A stretch of DNA of 64,000 bases from Enoplolaimus lenunculus (lineage: Eukaryota > Nematoda > Enoplea > Enoplida > Thoracostomopsidae). The stretch covers positions 220,223-284,222 of the forward strand of contig JASANG010000835.1 in NCBI GenBank assembly GCA_030248215.1, written 5' to 3'. Numbering within the stretch: the stretch's first letter is position 1; each line of letters starts with the position of its first letter. Positions 24,579-39,200 of this stretch are shown in pieces. Position numbers and translations under genes: made by a program. The notes below the pieces were generated by a model, which saw only the letters and a list, made by a program, of their open reading frames with translations, was not told where the DNA came from and ran no database searches.

Positions 24579-27500
24579 CGTAATATCTGATGTCAGACAT
24601 CAAGACACTTAATCATAATTGTGCTAGATTTAACTTATTAATGTGTAAATTTTCAGATTTTTGCATAGTTTTATATGCAGAAAAGCTAAGCTTAAAAAGG
24701 TTCGTTCCGTATTATAGAACAGGCTACTGACAGTGAATGTTAACCTAAGCCTTAAATGTGAGCTTAAACCCGAAGCCTTAAAACGCTTAGACCTAAGCGT
24801 AAACCAAACCGCTAGCAAAGATCTGAAACAAAAAATGGGCGTTGAAAATACTCATATTCTGATATCCGTTTATTTTGTTTGATATTTATGCGGATAAATA
24901 TGTGTTTTTGAAAACACATTCGAATATTTTTCATATGTGGATTTCCGGATATCTGATGTCCATCTATGCGTAAGATTCTGTCCTGGACCGGATGTATATA
25001 CGCAAGCGAGAAAAATTCTCTTGCAATATTCAAAGTGTATTGACCTGAAATGTACAAATCCCCACACAGACTCGACAACATTAAACTTGAAAGCAATCTT
25101 AAGCCGTAGTAAGCTAAGGAAAGCTTAACCTTGAAAGAGGTTTTTTTGACGCAAAGTCATTACTTTAATCATTCTGAACTGGAGCTTTCAAGTCCGAAAA
25201 GAGCGAAATTTTTGGTTTTTAGGCAAACTTTACGCGTACTCCTATCGGGGCCGTAATATATGGTTGCTATAAACAGTGGGGATAATTTTTATAATTTCGT
25301 ACTGCGTAATCTAGCTACAGATCCTTGAATCGCAACTTACTTTCTGCGAAAAAAAGTTAGAAGACAAAAATGATAAGGACTTTAGCTTCCAAAAAGCCCA
25401 CTGAAGAGGTTTTGTTGGACTAAATTGCTTTTTGAAGCAAACGTAGTGAATCTTCAAAGAAAACGCCGATTGGCTGCAAAATGTTTTTCCTGTCTTCAGC
25501 CAAATTTTCATAAATATGTTTTGCCTATAAAGCGCGAAATACGGAGAAATTTATTCAGTTTAAACATAGTTTTTGTGTTAAAAATTTACACATACATCGT
25601 TCGGCGTAATATGTTGGGTTTTTTTCGTAAGAAGCGTGCGTAAACCGGGCTATTTGGGCAACTTTAATATTTTGATTGTAAAATTGGCCAAATTAGCTAT
25701 TCTGTATATAAAGTGTTTGAAGAATTTTTCAATATAACGAATAGCGAAAAATTTTGTTCCTGTATACCTCATATTTTGTAACTTTTCAGAAATATGTTGA
25801 GTAAAAGAAACAATATTGGAAAGCAGATCTGTTGTCGCAAAAACTTTTCAAAACAAATTTGGAATATCCATAAGAAGTTTGGAAAAACTTTCATAAACTT
25901 AAAAAATATTTTCCATATTTTTTGAAAATATATTTTGATAACAGTGTATATGCACTGCAGATTTAGTTTTGGTTACAGATACAAATATGGTTTGCATACC
26001 CCCATAGAGGCAAAATAAAGAATTCCAACTCTGAGCATACTATTCCAACTCCGGTATTTCCAAGTGTATTATGTAACACCTATCAGTAAGTAGTAAGCGA
26101 CAATTTCTGTAAACATTCCTACCGCGGCCCGTGCAGTAAATAATGCTTGTCAAAAAGTAACGCAATTTTTAGGATTGACTTGCAGTTATTCTCATCCAAA
26201 TTTTAAGATTCACAGGTGACACAGTTCGCTTGTTTGAAAACTTATTACTAAAAATGACGTTAAACGGACGCTACAAGCAGTCGAGCGAGATTACAGCTGT
26301 TAAATGTAACAAAATTAAACTCTAAAACCACTTCATACAGAAAGCAGCCTATTTTTATTGAATATTGTATGTTATCTGTCTCAAATCAAATTTCTAACTA
26401 AAATTAACAATGTTATCACTAATTTTCAAATTTAGGGTCCAGGAATTACCCATTTTTCTTGTGCTTTATTGATCCTGTCAAGAGGTTTTACATCACACAC
26501 GGTTTTCTTGATATTGCTACGTGTAAAACAAACAAATTTTTATCTGTTTGGTACAATTACTGTCTTAAATTAAGCGCAGCGATTGTTTTATAAGTTGTAA
26601 ATGTCTCAAATTGTAACAATTGTTATTTGTAATTTTTTGCAACAATTCGTTTCAGTTTTTGAGTATTTGTTTGTGTTTACCGTAATCATCTAACTTATTA
26701 GACTCTTCGCAGCTGAACTTTCGATTGGCGTAGACTCAGTTGAACGCCTGCAGAAGTTACAAACTGTGTTTTTGCTACTGTACCCTGAAGATGTCAAATT
26801 TCAGTTGTCAAGAAATGTTTTACTGCCGTATTTATGCGTACTCCATCAAAAATACTGTACCATAAAGTTATTATATCCTATCGAAAATGCTAATATGTCC
26901 GGTTCCGGTGTGTAAAGGTTCCTAAGGCTTTGTTCCTGTTATATAAAAAATAGCGAATTTTGTCGCGTGTCAACACGTGTTCATAGTTAAACCTAAAATC
27001 GCTTTAGTAAACAGTTTCCTATACAGAACAATTAAAGTCTAAGAGCTACTGAAAGTTGGTATGTTTATCAGTAGCGCAGCTTAACAAAACTGTTATCAGG
27101 TCATTAATGTAAACACCGATGTCTTAATACTTGTTATTAAAGCATTAAACTTTTCGTCACGCTTTTATTTCAAAAACATTCTTCCTGAAGCCATTTATTT
27201 AATCGGATTTGACAAAGTTACGGAAGTTAGCACTTTTTAAGCCGGATTACCTAAACAAGGTAGAGTTATTGGAAAATTGTTTTTGGTTCGAAATGCCTTA
27301 AAGCCAAAGATTACAAGATTTGTAGTGAGAAGGCCTGTTTACGAGTCCAATCACTGCCTTGTGATGTTAGACTTACGCTGACGTTTTCAGATTGATTTTT
27401 GTTGTGAAACAATAACAGCAGCAACAAAATAAAAACACCAACACTATAGAAGATCCAAAGGGCTCACTGATCATAGCATCCAAACAAAAACTAAGACCAA

Positions 27501-29055
27501 AATAATCATGTCAAGATTTTTAGTGTAAATTTGCATTTGGTTTCTCGTTCGCTGCCCTAGCGAGCTTTACCGTTATAAGGTTTTTCGCGTGCAACGCATC
27601 AAAGATTTCTGGATCAACCCGGCAGCACCATTACCACGATCTCGCGAAACAGTATCAACAAAAAAAGACAACGACGTACAACATCACAGGAACACTTCAA
27701 CATCAAATCATCAACAAAAACAACAACAACAAAAATATAATAATAATCATAATACTAATAATAAATATCAATAATAATACCTATATATATGCCTAATATA
27801 ATGGTATAACAAAATAAGAATAATAAAAATGTTTAATGTTAATAACACATAATAATGAATAGTTACCTAAATAAACTTAAATTTTTCGTTGAATTTAACA
27901 CAAATCAAATTTTAAACCCAATTTCTAAAACAAATAGCTGCGAAGCGAACCTTTGAAATAAAACAAAACAAAAATTTGGCTTAAATCATATCGTCGGGTT
28001 TAACAATCAAAAGATATATCTCTGCAGAAAGTTTCACTTATGACTTTAATAGGTCAGGACTACCCTTGCCGTAACTGTACTTACTACTTATATATTTCTT
28101 TTTTAAACCTATAAAATTCCTGTCTACATTGCATCTTAAAATGATTTATAACCGTATCTAATCTGGTGGATTTACACTGTGACGTTAAACGCGTGCGCGG
28201 CACACTTCTAAAACGTCTGGCTCGTTGTCATAGTTTGAAGCGTAATTAGTAAAAATTTATCTAAGATAACCATTATACCTAAACAATGCTAATTGAACTA
28301 ATTAAGCAATTATTTTTACAAGATAGCTTGTGCGTTTTTTCGAGTCGCTTTAAAGCGATTTCACGGCATTTTAGCAACTGTTACGCTACTGATTCTGAAT
28401 ATTTGCAGTAAAACAATGGGTTATATCGGAAACGTTGAATAGCATTAGCTAAGTAATTAAATACAATTTATTAGCTATTAAATTTAAGTAAATATTGAAT
28501 TTTTTCTGGATTGGCAAAAAGTTTTAGCTATCTCTCGGTTTAAGCTGTAGATTGACCCCATTAGCGTCGGCGCGTGCCTTTAACGGAGCTTTAGCCCAAA
28601 CTTGGGTTTTGTCAGCCTTTAAACAATAGGCGCAAGCTGTAGAGCGTGGCAGTAAACTAAACATTTACTTTTTGATAACAGTTTCACCACTAAGCAAAGA
28701 TGCCGAAATCTTAAGTTCATATGTACAGTAAAGGATCCGTAAGTTCGTCTCTATGAAACGAGATTGCAAGTAATTTCTTTATACAAGTCTCCAAGCAATG
28801 AGAAAAACAAAAAACTTCCTTGTCCATATGACGTTTCCAAAGTTGCAATTTCTACTGCCGATTTGACAGTCTAGCCTGAGCGAAAGCTCGCATATAATAG
28901 GTCCCTAACACCGCCGCATTTTTATTCTCGTTTTGGCGCAGTCTTTTAGGTCGAGGCTTAGGCTTAAGCAGTTCAGATTTAGTTTAAATGTTCGAGAGGT
29001 AGGCATCATGGAGTTTATGTATGTATATATGTCTATTGTTGCTTTCATTTCAGTA

Positions 29056-29218
29056 CACGCTGTCTAGTCAACTGAGCAGGAAACAGCAGGGTGAAGTTAC
29101 AAAATCTCTATACAAAAATTTTATTAAATCTAAGATCCCGAAGTACAAAACAAGACAGAAACAAATAACAACGGCACTCGATTTATCTGTTAAATTACAT
29201 GCACAAAACATAAACTAA
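29056..29218 (+). CDS. Possible orphan terminal exon, 53 codons
   Basis: A good acceptor (TTGCTTTCATTTCAG) is followed by an open frame with a coding-like mix, including LSRKQQGEVTKSLYKNF and KIPKYKTRQKQI, ending in TAA. It is lysine-rich and I recognise no family. No upstream partner exon was found on this strand, so it could equally be chance. It is listed because the splice acceptor and open frame coincide. Confidence 0.2.
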
Positions 29219-29624
29219 AAATTTAAGAAATTTAAAAATTTTAACGTTTAAGTTTAAAAAAATTGATAAATAGTTTGTTCAAAACCTAAAATTTAGATTT
29301 CTTGCGAATTGTTAATTAAACCTAAAAATTACGCTTGTCAACCATAAATAGATAGATATCCATTGATAGAGACCTCGAGGTGTTTAGACACAGTTGGTCC
29401 GTTACACAGTCTCTGAAAACTAGGGTAACTAAGTTAGAGTGTAAGTTAGAATCTTACTGACTCTGTTATAAACCTATTCAGTTTCTTTATATTATTATCA
29501 ATTTCAAACTACCTGCTTACCGTTGGTGATGGGTTTTGAAATTGTATTTCCATCCTTCCATGATGATCAACCGAAAATGCTCCACTCCGGAATAATTGTA
29601 GTAGACAAAGAATACGAAAATAAA

Positions 29625-29905
29625 GCCCTATTAACACGTGCAAGTTTTTGATGCAAGAACTTGCAGCTGCAAATTGCCCGCAGAACATGCATTTTCATAA
29701 TCCATTGAGGAAGCGGCTGCAATAAAGTCAGTGGACTTGCATGGTTGTTCACACATGTGAACTGTGTATATTCCTAGCTATGATTTTTAATAAATTACTT
29801 GCAGCTGTATGTTTTTCGAACGGAATTTTGGACAAAACTTGCAAGTGCAAGTTGCAGCTGCAAGTTCTCGCAGCAAAAACTTGCATGTGTGAATAGGGAA
29901 AAGTT
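29625..29905. mobile_element. Palindromic GCAGCTGCAAGTTC repeat, copy
   Basis: CTTGCAGCTGCAA, TTGCAGCTGCAAGTTCTCGC and AAAACTTGCAAGTGCAAG recur in both orientations, ending near GTGTGAATAGGG. Related stretches lie near 1863-1930, 40470-40600 (also ending CTGAATAGGG) and 49595-49790. It resembles a small foldback MITE; no duplication was resolved. Confidence 0.5.
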
Positions 29906-30267
29906 GTAAAATGCCTTTCACTGTAAAACTTGGGTTTGCATCTTCGATTAAAATCATATTTCAGTAGAAATAAAAGTGTGCATGTGGGAAAAAGTTAAAT
30001 ATACATATTATGTGATGCCGGTAACACGGAAGGATACAAAATATATTAGCCCTTGTAATATACAAAACAGTGTGTATTTTGTAAACAATACTGACAGTTT
30101 TGCATAGAGATGAGATTAAAACAACATCCAAGTTTATCTTGAACACACCGTTATTAAAACTTCCAACGCTTAAACATTTCCCGCATGGAGTATATATTAC
30201 TACTAACATAGCACAAACTGTGTACACAAATGAACAACAAAATTCAAATTTCAATTCGGCGAGTAGA

Positions 30268-33200
30268 TTAACGGCCGGGCATTGGCCGATGACATCGACG
30301 GCAGCGTTTGAAACGGCGGATCTGGTCAACAATCGAACCAGAGGCCGGACCGATTAGGCGGCGTTTCATGGACTCTCGATGCTCTGCCGCTTGGATCCAC
30401 AGCTGCTCAATATCTGCTCGTTCTTCGTCAGTTAATTCGCGAGGATGACTCATAACATATCTGAAACAAATCGTTAATCTTGGCCGGATATTTAAGTAAT
30501 TAAAATTCTCTTATAATTTCCACTTCACACAAAAGAAATTGCCTCAAAATTTCAAGACTCATACTTCCTTAAATTTTCAAGACATAAATGACACGTATTT
30601 CAGGCATTGATAACCTTAAACAGCTCAGAAATTCGTTTCTTTAATGGTTAAAACATAAATTTCTTAGACTCAAGAAATTACTGTTGCCAATTTATAAGAA
30701 ATAAATTTCTTGGCTTTACGAAATAGTTGTCATATATTCAAGACTAATTTTCTGATTTCTATGTATGTAAAAAGTTTCTTCGTTTACTTTCTTAATAGGT
30801 ATATGGGTAAATAGAATTTCAAAGATATTTCGGGTTGAGCTCAGGCTCCCTCCAACCTAAGTTTACTTCTTGGACGTATCTTAGGTTGTGAAATTAGGGT
30901 ATTGGGTTGTGCTTTAGCCCCCAGTTTTGGAATCGGTTTCCATGGCAAATCTCTGTTTTGTTTCAGAAAATATTGGTCATATTTCTGAAATATTATTATT
31001 AATCGTTCATAAAGCAAAGTCTTAAACTTAAGAAAGACATTTAATGTTAAGAATTTTAGACCAATATTTCTGAAAAATGTAAGAAGTAGAAGTCTTGAAT
31101 TCAAGACATATATGTCTGGAGACTGTACCAAGACATAATTGTCTTAAATTTCAGACAATATTTCTTGAAAACAAGACAATATATATGTTTTGTGTGCAGG
31201 CCACATTTCAAAAACCATTCAGAAGAGAATTGGCTCCGCCAAATTTTTGGCTTTCAGCTCAAATTAAGCGGTAGTGCAACGATGCTCTGGTGCAGTACAG
31301 TCCAATCCGGGTCAGGTAGGAAGAAAGTTGAAGAATTCTGCTTTTGGTTACAATAGAATGTTTTACGGCAGCAACATTTCCATCGAACTGGAGAAACAAT
31401 GTTTAAATTTCAGTGAAAACAAATAATAAATCGTAAAAAGCGTAATTTCATGGTGTAATGGTCAAAATCATCCAAATAAAGGTGGTACAGGTAAATACAT
31501 TAGGCAGGCATCTCCGGATTGTATTTCTGAAATGATCATAAAGTGCATGGTGCTGTAACACCAAAAATAAGGTTGTGCCATACGAACTATACAACAAACC
31601 AACTGGAACTATATACACAATAAAATACTCTGCAGGTATTGTGGAATGCACAGATATAAACATCAATTGACTTCTTAATCAGTGCACAAAATATCTGAAA
31701 AGTTTAGAAGTTTGAAATTTGTGCTAAAATTAACAACTTGCGCGAGATATTTTTTTCGTTGTTATATCGCGACTATACGCTTAACATTATCACGTCTCTG
31801 GCACCATTGAAAATTTCGGCAAAACCAAATCGTTAAATTCCGACTTAAGTCATAGTATTAAAAATTTAATTGGAAATTCTGACAAATTCAGATAAAAGTC
31901 ATGTGTCGTTAACACAGTTTCATTTTGCACTTAATTTAACGACAAACTTAAGAATGCATGCTTCTCTATTCATTTAACTCATTTTGACAGTTAATATCTA
32001 TATAAGACGCTCTAAAAGTATCAAACATGCGCAAGTGTATAATATGTATACCTACAATAACTTGTTAAAACAATTTAAGATTTGGATTAGATATTATCGC
32101 GAACTGGACCTCAGAAAACGGCACAGCGGTTTCGGTAAATCACGTGGTTCCTGTGCGGATCTCATACCGCCTCGTATAATCGTCGGATAGATTTTAAGAC
32201 TATCAGCGGAAATGGGGAAAATTCTAAAAGTGCAACGAAATAAAAAAATAACAGCAACGCACCTTAGAACAGCGGCGTTTAAAAGAAAGAGTAAGCGAGA
32301 AATGAAATATTGTCAGTCTTCGGTTATTAAGAGTATCTTTTTTCTCAGGATTTGTTGGCACTTCGTTTTTAGTTATTTTTATTCATTGTGTCTACGACTG
32401 CGGCGACGTTGATGATAACGTTGTGTTGGTTTATTTCGTTGCAATGCAATACGTTCGTTATATGTTAACTCCAAAAGTTCTTTCGCGATTACCCTAAAAC
32501 AGAAGTTAGGGACATACGTACGCAAAAAATTTCTGTTTCTCTTGATATTTATTAAGTTTATAGTTGTAGCACGGCTTTGAGTTCTTTCGATTTGCCCAGT
32601 GTGCGTTACGAGTCGAGCAAAGTGCGGCGAGTGCGTGGACGTAAGCATCTCTGTCTAGTGTCTTGCTGTGCAAGTGAATAAGGAACGAGTGCACGGACTA
32701 GTGTGAAACGAGTGCGATAGCACGAGTTCCGCATGAACGCGCTACGCAAGATCTTGAGCCACATGTACACCACGATAGCAATGTCGGAGAGCACAGTACG
32801 CTTGAAGCGAACCTTAACAGCGCGTGTTTGGATATTGGAAGAAAAATAAATCGTGCTACAACTAACTTAAAGCACTGTCTCAGAACAGACAATCTTTGGT
32901 TTCTTAAACAAACTGGTCAACCAGCACGGGGCTGTAGCTAGAAGGGGTCAGGAGTTGCTCAGACCTCCTAAAATTTTTGGTTAGGCTTCAAAAAGTCTAA
33001 GACCCGCTTGTAAGGTCGGGCAACTCTTAACATGCCACTCCAAACATGGTTTTGGCACGCATATTTTGCATGCCGGGGAATTTTACTTGATACCTTAACA
33101 TTATAACTTTACTTGAAACTAATCGAGTAATTTTAATAATTTTTTTATTTTTTATTTCAAATCTGAAAATGTAGGTTATACCAACTCCACACTATGTCAT

Positions 33201-36200
33201 TATTTATTACTTTCAGAGGCTTCATCTATATTATTAAAGCTGGGATTCCCCACATACGTGTTTCAGGCAGGTTTACTTTGTTTACAATGTTTAACAGCAC
33301 ATTGATGGTATTGTTCTATAATTAAAAAACTTGCATACAGAATTTTGTGCTCTCACTAACACTTTTGCGCATTGTGCAAAGTTGGACGGCTAGTTATAAT
33401 TGATTTCTTAATGGGCTATTTTGAGAAAACCTAGGCATTGAACAGAGTTTATCCGAGCTGGTTACCGGCCCGAACTAGCATGAGAAATCTGTGGAGCTTG
33501 AAAAAATGTACACGTAGTGTTAAAATTTTATAAACTATAAATCTGGTGTTAGTTACATTTTAATGTTATATTTAATGTTTTTGTCGTTTCTACTCGTGTG
33601 CCTGCGCCGGCCGTGCGATACAGCGTTCTGTAACTTGACGCACAGTTAAGGCACGATGGAGCGTGCGTTAATCATTACCTCAACTGAGCAGTTATACTTC
33701 AAAGGCACGGTGGTTTAGCATGGTTCTTAAACTATATGAGCTGTGGTACAAAGGTTTAGAACAATGGTTACCAATATGATTGGCAGGTCTCCGTATACAC
33801 TTTAACAGTTATAATCAAAATTGATAACAAGTTTGTCTCAACAACCACTGAACTCGCTAGCAGCTATCACACTTGCCTTTGTGGTTCCGAATTTTTTGTA
33901 TTGTGTCATTTGTAGTGGGCATTCCGACTCGCTTGAAAATGCTGCTACAATCAGAGTAGCTGTTTTTGAAACTAAAAACATCACGCAAAGCATGAATGTT
34001 GTGTTAAATTATGAAGCGCTAACGCCCAAAATTACATTACGTAATCTTTCGATAACACGGCTTACTTGTATGTAATTTTTTTTACACGGGAATCGGACTA
34101 TAATCATTTACGATATACTTTACTACATGAAAACACAGTCAGGAAGTGCAGAAAAGTAAGAAAAACACAGCCGTAATTCTAGTGAAAATGATGAGGGGCT
34201 CGAATGTTTTTAAAATACTTACTGCAGAAAAATGGTGGCTCTTGTACACTCCTAACATTGGCTTAGGATCAGGCTTAGGCTTACCAAAAAGGAGTAGGCT
34301 TAGTCTTGAGAAAATCTCTACAAAAATAAAATCCTAAGCTTAAACCTGAACCTTAGCTTATAACCCCGTGAGGGAAAACGAACAATAGCCGAAATGGTTA
34401 TGGATTCGTGAAATTTAGCAGCCAACTGTTGGAAGAAAACATTGATGGAAGGCGACGTCCCCGAATTCCATCTATACGCCGCCGTTACAGCCGTGGAAAA
34501 CTAAGTAAAAGTGAAAAATGAAACAGGATCTGTATTCTAAGCGTGACATAACATCAAGTATTCTTAAATGTGTGCAACATTTTACAAGCTAATTAGTGAT
34601 TAGTCTAGCAATTTTTAAACAATTAACTATAACAGTCAAAGACCATTCAGGCCGAAGCCAGATGAACATGCTAGAAGCGAGCCGTAGCCAAAGGGTGGCT
34701 AGGCGGCTCAGTCCTTCTGCAGTAATTTTGCCATCCTAGAAAATTTTCAATTTTGCTTGTAAGTCGTCGGAAACTCTTGTACGCCCGTTCTCAAAATTTT
34801 GTTAGCTCTCTCCAACAAGGTGAGCTGGTTACGTGACTGGCTAGAAGCGTCCAGAAAATGAAGGAGACATGCGGCAATTAATATACAAGGCTTAGAAGCG
34901 GGGTAAAAACTTTTCTGGAAGCGGCACAAATTTATGTTAGACGGCTTCCTCTACCGCTGCTCAATCTACAAAGACAATGCATCAAAATTCAGCATCACCT
35001 GCCGATAGGTGTTAGACACATTTGAGAATACTGCTCTAACAAATAGATGTTGCACGATTTTACAGAACAGCTAAACTACTAGAACATGCCGCTACTGTTT
35101 TCCGTGAGTGTAGCTATTATTTGAGTTCGCTTGAAGATGTCTTAGATAAAACTTTAAGAAAACATTAGTCGTGTTTAAACATTAGTTTCTCCAAGTTAAG
35201 AAACTATTAACGGAAATAGAACCACGGTATTGACCCTTGCTGGCGTGCGGGAGCTAGGCCGCAGTGCACCGCTTGCCGACATCCGCTAGTCGAAAGCGCT
35301 AGGAATCGACAATGACTTTTAGACGACCTCTATGTATTACAAAAATGTACCACGTGCGCTTTACATATCCTGCCAATACTTCACTTTGCTATAAATGCGG
35401 TAAGCTTCGTAAAAGTTATTCGAAATTCGTGATGCTACGCTGAGAACAAAAGTTTTTTTAATCCAAACTAATAAATGTAGCAATCAGAAAGAGATCATTT
35501 CCACCTCACAATAACGGATACGGAACGGGATGTACAGCTTACTCTGTCCTCTTCATTCGGCATCCCTTCAAACGCTTGTGTAAAAGTCATCATTGACTGT
35601 TGGTACAACTATTAACACAGCTAGCAAGCTAAACGTATCGCTTACTCAGTGGGTATTGGTGTATATTCGTGCGGCTGTGGTTGTTGAATCTTCAGTTCAG
35701 AATTTTGTTGAATTAAATCCGGAGTAACTTCAGGTTGGTGGACAATTTCAATTGGTTGTTCAATCGGCGGCTTCGATTCAGCTAAAACTTCACCAGGAGT
35801 GCCTTTCGCTATTGGATGTGTGCTCCTACGGGATGAGAGACGCTCTCGTTTCTGTTCCCACTCTTGGCGTCGTTGCTGTTCGTCTTGTGCGATAAATTGT
35901 TCAAGCTGTTCTATTCGTGCTCTGAAAAAATGAACACGAGTTACTTCTTTCGCACATAGAGTATACTAAGAGTTAAAAATACGAAATGAGCAGGGTTTAG
36001 CTGTTTTATTTACGGATGCGAGCAGTGCAAAATCTTTTCAAGACGTTAGGTCTCGGGTTCAAGCAACAAGCTGGCATTTTGTAACAGCCTTCCATTCGCT
36101 CATCTAAAGTTGCGAATTCAAGTTGAATTTAAATCTCGAAACTACTGAAAATGTTCAAATGGGAAATCGGTTAAATGATAGTTTACTGCGCATTCATATG

Positions 36201-39200
36201 CTTACAGACCATGTTTGGGCCTAGAAGCTTGATAATTAACATGCACTTAATATATTAAAAACCACGTAAAAAATTTTCTTGCAAACTTTACTGTGGTGAG
36301 TTGTGCGAAACATATTATGAAAACTACTTTAGTCAAGCTACCTATATTTGTACGGTTATCCAGGCGCCAAGGTGTAACCCGATATCCGTTTCCGTTTCCG
36401 CTTCCGGTAAAAATTGGTGCCCATTTCCGTTTCCGTCTCCGCTACAAAAATAACTAAAATTCTTTTATTTGTGCATTCAAAATTAATTATAAATCACGCT
36501 TATATGTCGCATCTTTATTACAGATATGCTGCAATTGTTTGTAAATCAAATAAAAATTTCGAAATTCATGCAAAATTTTAAAAATTTCAATGTATCAGTC
36601 ACTTTTGTGGAATTTTAGAAAGTCCGGTTAATATTTGTACACCTCGATTGCTTTGACAAAATATATATAATATCTTTGAAGCTTTTATACTTCAGCATCC
36701 ATTTTTAGTTTTCGTTATTTTGATCACTATCCGTTTCCGTTTCAGTTTTCGTTATTTTTACTATCCGTTTGCCCCACACCAGGCGCATATACAAAACGGT
36801 TTCTATATATACCGAGACTGTCCTGACATTAGTCGAGGTATACAAAAATGTTACCCTGTCAAAGGTTTTGCTGTTAAGCTATTGTCTCTTAGAGGGTAGA
36901 TTTTTTATGTTGCTTACAGCTGCCAAAAAGCAATTATTTCAATTACTGTTGCAAATTCTGTTTAATGGTTTGTTCGTCTGCGGCAGAAGTGACTGTTATC
37001 GCTGGACGTTTTGTCCACCATAGTTCTGCATCCGGATCTCGGGATGTTAAATCAAGTCCGCCGCCGCTTGGAATAATACTTTCCTTCTGGATGCGCTCCT
37101 GATCGGCGATCTAAAACGTCTGGACCGAAATTTATACCGAAAATAACTATACCATATGCAGCACCCTGCTCCACAAAAACGTTTCTTGTGCACGTATGAT
37201 ATTGTAGAAATGCATTACTTCGTGTCAGTTTCAACATAATCCAAATAATGACTGTTAAAAGTGTACAATTCAATCTAAACCACGGATTGGTTTAAATGTT
37301 TGTTACTCGCGTACTTGTATGCATTGTTTGTTTGACATCCATGGTTAGTAGGTGAATGTCATATGATATTCGACTTTTGTCCGTTCACTCAGTATTGGAT
37401 CTTAAAATTAGACGTTGATGTCGAATCAACATGGGACAAAGCGTGTCCCTGCTGCCACGGTTATAACGTGAACTCCGCATCAAACGATTATTATATACTT
37501 GTTATGGTTGCTTTCTCTCAAGACAACAGACCGTGACCAGTATACACTAGGAAGGCACTCGCCTTCCCACTTAGCTACGGCTCTGAAAAAATGTTTCTGT
37601 ACCTGTTCCAATAACGCTTGACGGTACAACTCAGCTTTTGCTTGATTTATTTCAGACTCTCGCGTCTGTCTTGCTGTTTCTTCGCTACAATATATACTAT
37701 ATATTCTTGTACGTTTCAGTATTTTTACTTCGGGACCGTATCCAATGAAAGATATCAGGGCACAACTTCCTTTTAACGTTTTAGGGCATGTTAGAAGACT
37801 TTTCTTTCGGATTGAAAATTTTTATTGCATGATGGGCTTGCTACAGCCCAGGCCGTGTGCCACGCTTGTAGCAAACAAACGATTTTAGGGTATCCATACG
37901 TACGTAGGCACATATTCTTAAATGCGTATAGCACCAATTACCAGTTAGCGAGAGGTTTTCAAACTTTATGAACTACTGCTATTTGCAGATCTTAAATTTG
38001 CACAATAGTGGCTCGAATCAAATTCGGTGGACTGTGCTAAGTTAAAAACTCATCGTTTGTTGGTCCCAAAGGTAAAAGGCCTAACACCAACTAGTATTGG
38101 TGCTCAATACATTGAAGAATATGTGCGCAGGTTACAGCTTAGTAGACTTAGATTTAGATTGTGACTTTGCGCTAGGTTGCTTTTGCTTACAGATTGGCAC
38201 AAAAAGAAAAATAAGTCAGCAAAACTTTATTGTTTTGGCTTACCTGTACCTCTTCTGAGCTGCTTCATGCTCCAATTTTAGCATGTGCTTCTGTTCTTGA
38301 AGTTCATTTTCACGCTTTAATTGTATCTGAAAATAAAAAAACTCGAATTTTTTGCAAAATCTGGTAACATTTCTACAGTGTATTATAAATTAAAAAACTA
38401 AAATATCCGTGAAAAGTTTGTTTCAAAATATTTTTATTGTTTGTAGTTTTACGCCGCTGCTGCCGATACTTTCAATTATAGCAAGAACGCAACTACGTGA
38501 AAAAGGTCGAATGCGAGTTTTTGTCTTCTCTGGTAAATGGGCTGCGCTCACTGAAAATTGCGTGCGGCGTGGGCTGTCAACTGGGCTTGAGTTAGCCTGC
38601 AAAGAAGTGAAACTTTACCTGTTTTAGTAACGCGTTCGATAGATTTTGTTGTTTGGTCTTTGACTTTGCGGCAGTATCTGGTCGATTAAATAGCAAATAG
38701 CCTCCCTAAAACAGTCTTACAGCCGGGTACATTCAACGGCTTCTAGAGCTATGAACTTTAAACTGGAGATGCACAAATATATTTTTAAAAGCAGCGATCT
38801 AAACTAATTCATAAAACTTTATAATATGCTGCCATGCCGCTTATATGTAGGGCTTCTTGTAAATTTGGAATTGCGAGCAAAATCTAACCTTTGTGAGCAC
38901 ATTGCAAACTTTCGTTTCATAAGTGGTATAAAAACCACACAATACTGAACAGCGTAAAATTAGCAAAATCTGGCTTTACTTTATAAAATTTGTAATTTTA
39001 TATGTTTCACCCGCTTTAACTGCGCGTGGGCCAATCAATTCAATAGGATTTTCAAGAGCAACACTAAAACGATATCGTCGTTCGGTTTGAGCAATTTAAT
39101 ACGCGTTTACTTCTTCATATTCGTTTTCTTCAGTACTAGTGCGGCCACCGCCTGCTTGCCTTTGCGGTCGTGCCTTCAGACGGTTATAGCGTTCCTCGGC

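Larger units (their letters stand above)
19864..30267. other. 10.4 kb gene-poor spacer between SoxF and the CCDC81-like gene
   Basis: No multi-exon gene could be assembled on either strand. Landmarks are an AT microsatellite (24530-24577), TTAGGC-like patches (24170-24230, 24720-24812, 28948-28985), a CAA/AAT-rich stretch (27690-27780), a possible terminal exon (29056-29218) and a palindromic GCAGCTGCAAG repeat (29625-29905). The first part should hold the SoxF promoter and enhancers. The 129-codon open frame at 22643-23032 (minus) has no recognisable domain or splice support. Confidence 0.5.

Noticed and set aside
27589-27774. Plus-strand frame with Gln and Asn runs
   Set aside because: The second half is a CAA/AAT simple repeat and the first half is too short to recognise. 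It could be a 5' exon, but nothing joins to it.
37540-37585. tRNA-like A box (TAGCTAAGTGG on the minus strand)
   Set aside because: No B box lies at a suitable distance, so neither a tRNA nor a SINE head can be supported.
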